This document shows, in pieces, positions 63,195 to 64,000 of a stretch of 64,000 nt of DNA (its first letter is position 1; the number at the start of each line of letters is the position of its first letter). This DNA is from JAAXHB01 sp965214945 (lineage in GTDB: Bacteria; Actinomycetota; Acidimicrobiia; Acidimicrobiales; Aldehydirespiratoraceae). Both the position numbers and the translations under genes were made by a program. The DNA lies in NCBI GenBank assembly GCA_965214945.1, contig OZ244029.1, forward strand, positions 62,001-126,000. Reading direction: 5' to 3'. The notes beneath the pieces were generated by a model that had not been told where the DNA came from, did not search any database, and worked only from the letters and a program-made list of their open reading frames with translations.

Positions 63195-64000
63195 CTAGGG
63201 GCGGGGGACTAGGCGGGCGGCGAGGCGGTGGGCGCGGGCGGCCAGGCGCTGGGCGTCGAGTGCGGCGCAGCGCTCGTCGAAGCCCACTGCAGGGCCTCTC
63301 CAGCGGAGTTCATCGACTGAGGCGGCAACCGGGGCGGTGAGATCGACGGTGGCGATCCGGCGAAACAGCAGCGCGTCGTCGAAGCGATCCTGCAAGGTGG
63401 CGGCGAGACGGGCCGCGCCGCGCACTGCGACGTCCCAGTCGGCGGCGTCAGCTGGGATGTTGTCGATGTGGCCGTACCGGGCGAGCACCGCGGACGAGGA
63501 CTTGGCGCCCCAGCCGGGCAGTCCGGCGAACCCGTCGGCGGAGTCGCCCACCAGCCCTAAGTAGTCGGGGATCGACTCGGGAGCCACTCCGAACTTGGCC
63601 ATCACGCCGGCCCGGTCGTAGAGAATGCCGCGCCGCCGGTCGTACTGCACCACCCGCCCGTCGGCTGTGACGCACTGGGCCAAGTCCTTGTCGGGCGTGC
63701 AGATCACGACCCGCTCCACGCGCTCGTCGGTGCTCGCCATAGCCGCGCCTGCGGCCAGAGCGTCGTCGGCCTCATACTCCACCTGGGGCCACACCGCGAA
63801 CCCGGCGAGCGTCAGCAGCTCTTCAACCTCGACGAACTGGGCCTGCAGCTCGGGCGCCACGCCGCTGCCGTCTTTGTAGCCGGGAAGCATGTCGTTGCGG
63901 AACGACTCGATCACGTGGTCGGTGGCGATGCCGATGTGGGTGGCGCCGTCTTCCACCAGATCCAACATGGTGTTGAGCACTCCCCGCTGGGCGCCGTGTC
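63195..64000 (-). CDS. 5'-3' exonuclease (FEN-type), start beyond the window
   Basis: At least 268 residues of a flap endonuclease-type 5'-3' exonuclease. HIGIATDHVIESFRNDMLPGYKDG, VEELLTLAGFAVWPQVEYEADDALA, VVICTPDKDLAQCV (metal Asp residues) and IPDYLGLVGDSADGFAGLPGWGAKSSSAVLARYG (helix-hairpin-helix) are present. The frame is open to the window edge (HGAQRGVLNTML precedes), so the beginning with the first metal-binding Asp is missing. It is a stand-alone exonuclease, not a Pol I fusion, as far as the 3' end shows. Confidence 0.88.
   Translation of the reverse strand, partial: HGAQRGVLNTMLDLVEDGATHIGIATDHVIESFRNDMLPGYKDGSGVAPELQAQFVEVEELLTLAGFAVWPQVEYEADDALAAGAAMASTDERVERVVICTPDKDLAQCVTADGRVVQYDRRRGILYDRAGVMAKFGVAPESIPDYLGLVGDSADGFAGLPGWGAKSSSAVLARYGHIDNIPADAADWDVAVRGAARLAATLQDRFDDALLFRRIATVDLTAPVAASVDELRWRGPAVGFDERCAALDAQRLAARAHRLAARLVPRP

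Overview
The window is high-GC DNA from an actinobacterium, most likely of the class Acidimicrobiia. This rests on a MshA-type mycothiol glycosyltransferase, an actinobacterial acyl-CoA carboxylase beta/epsilon pair, a three-cysteine P450-type ferredoxin, a b6-like split cytochrome b beside Rieske and diheme cytochrome c genes, and many 1- to 11-base gene overlaps. No rRNA, integrase, transposase or CRISPR array was found. One tRNA gene (Lys, UUU) is present.

Layout. (1) 1-5340: a small catabolic cluster (alpha/beta hydrolase, RidA, amidohydrolase, two cupins, AhpD-like protein, ferredoxin, nitroreductase). (2) About 5358-23400: an accessory, defence-like island. It holds a PLD-like protein with an in-frame repeat, a membrane-anchored hendecad coiled coil, a Type ISP-like restriction-modification gene split by a G10 tract, a secreted S-layer-type HNH nuclease, a four-gene operon (PAPS-reductase-like enzyme split by a 14-base tract, GHKL ATPase, an unknown protein, a DUF6339-like protein), a DUF262/HNH protein, and an AlbA_2-type gene that seems split by an SF3 helicase element and damaged by a 22-bp duplication. 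(3) 23416-46082: a FAD oxidase, then a leftward run of 21 genes, read as a ferredoxin/cytochrome bc module followed by nuoA to nuoN. (4) 46219-60504: housekeeping genes (YbjN-like, MshA, MoaD-like, histidine phosphatase, tRNA-Lys, RDD protein, cyclophilin lipoprotein, Aat, AccD/AccE, PNPOx-like, epoxide hydrolase, ATP-dependent DNA ligase). (5) 60509-63020: a Type II R-M operon with two DNA methyltransferases around an SfiI-family endonuclease that has lost its middle. (6) A partial 5'-3' exonuclease at the right edge.

Most notable is the 3' end of the Type ISP-like gene. Behind a (CA)15 microsatellite lie five degenerate tandem cassettes, each encoding a version of the same roughly 35-residue C-terminal segment, in staggered reading frames. 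A G11 tract sits between the third and fourth. By hand translation, all three phases of the G tract give an open path to a terminal cassette: G10 ends in cassette C, G11 (present) in D, and G12 or G9 in E. CA14 would join the body to cassette A, while CA16 meets an immediate stop. A separate G10 tract in the helicase region acts as a master on/off switch and is off in this sequence. A second gene in the island, the PAPS-reductase-like one, is also off by one base at a 14-base homopolymer. The island therefore looks like a pair of phase-variable DNA modification/defence loci, one with a combinatorial C-terminus selector. The tract lengths and frames are read directly; switching in living cells is inference.
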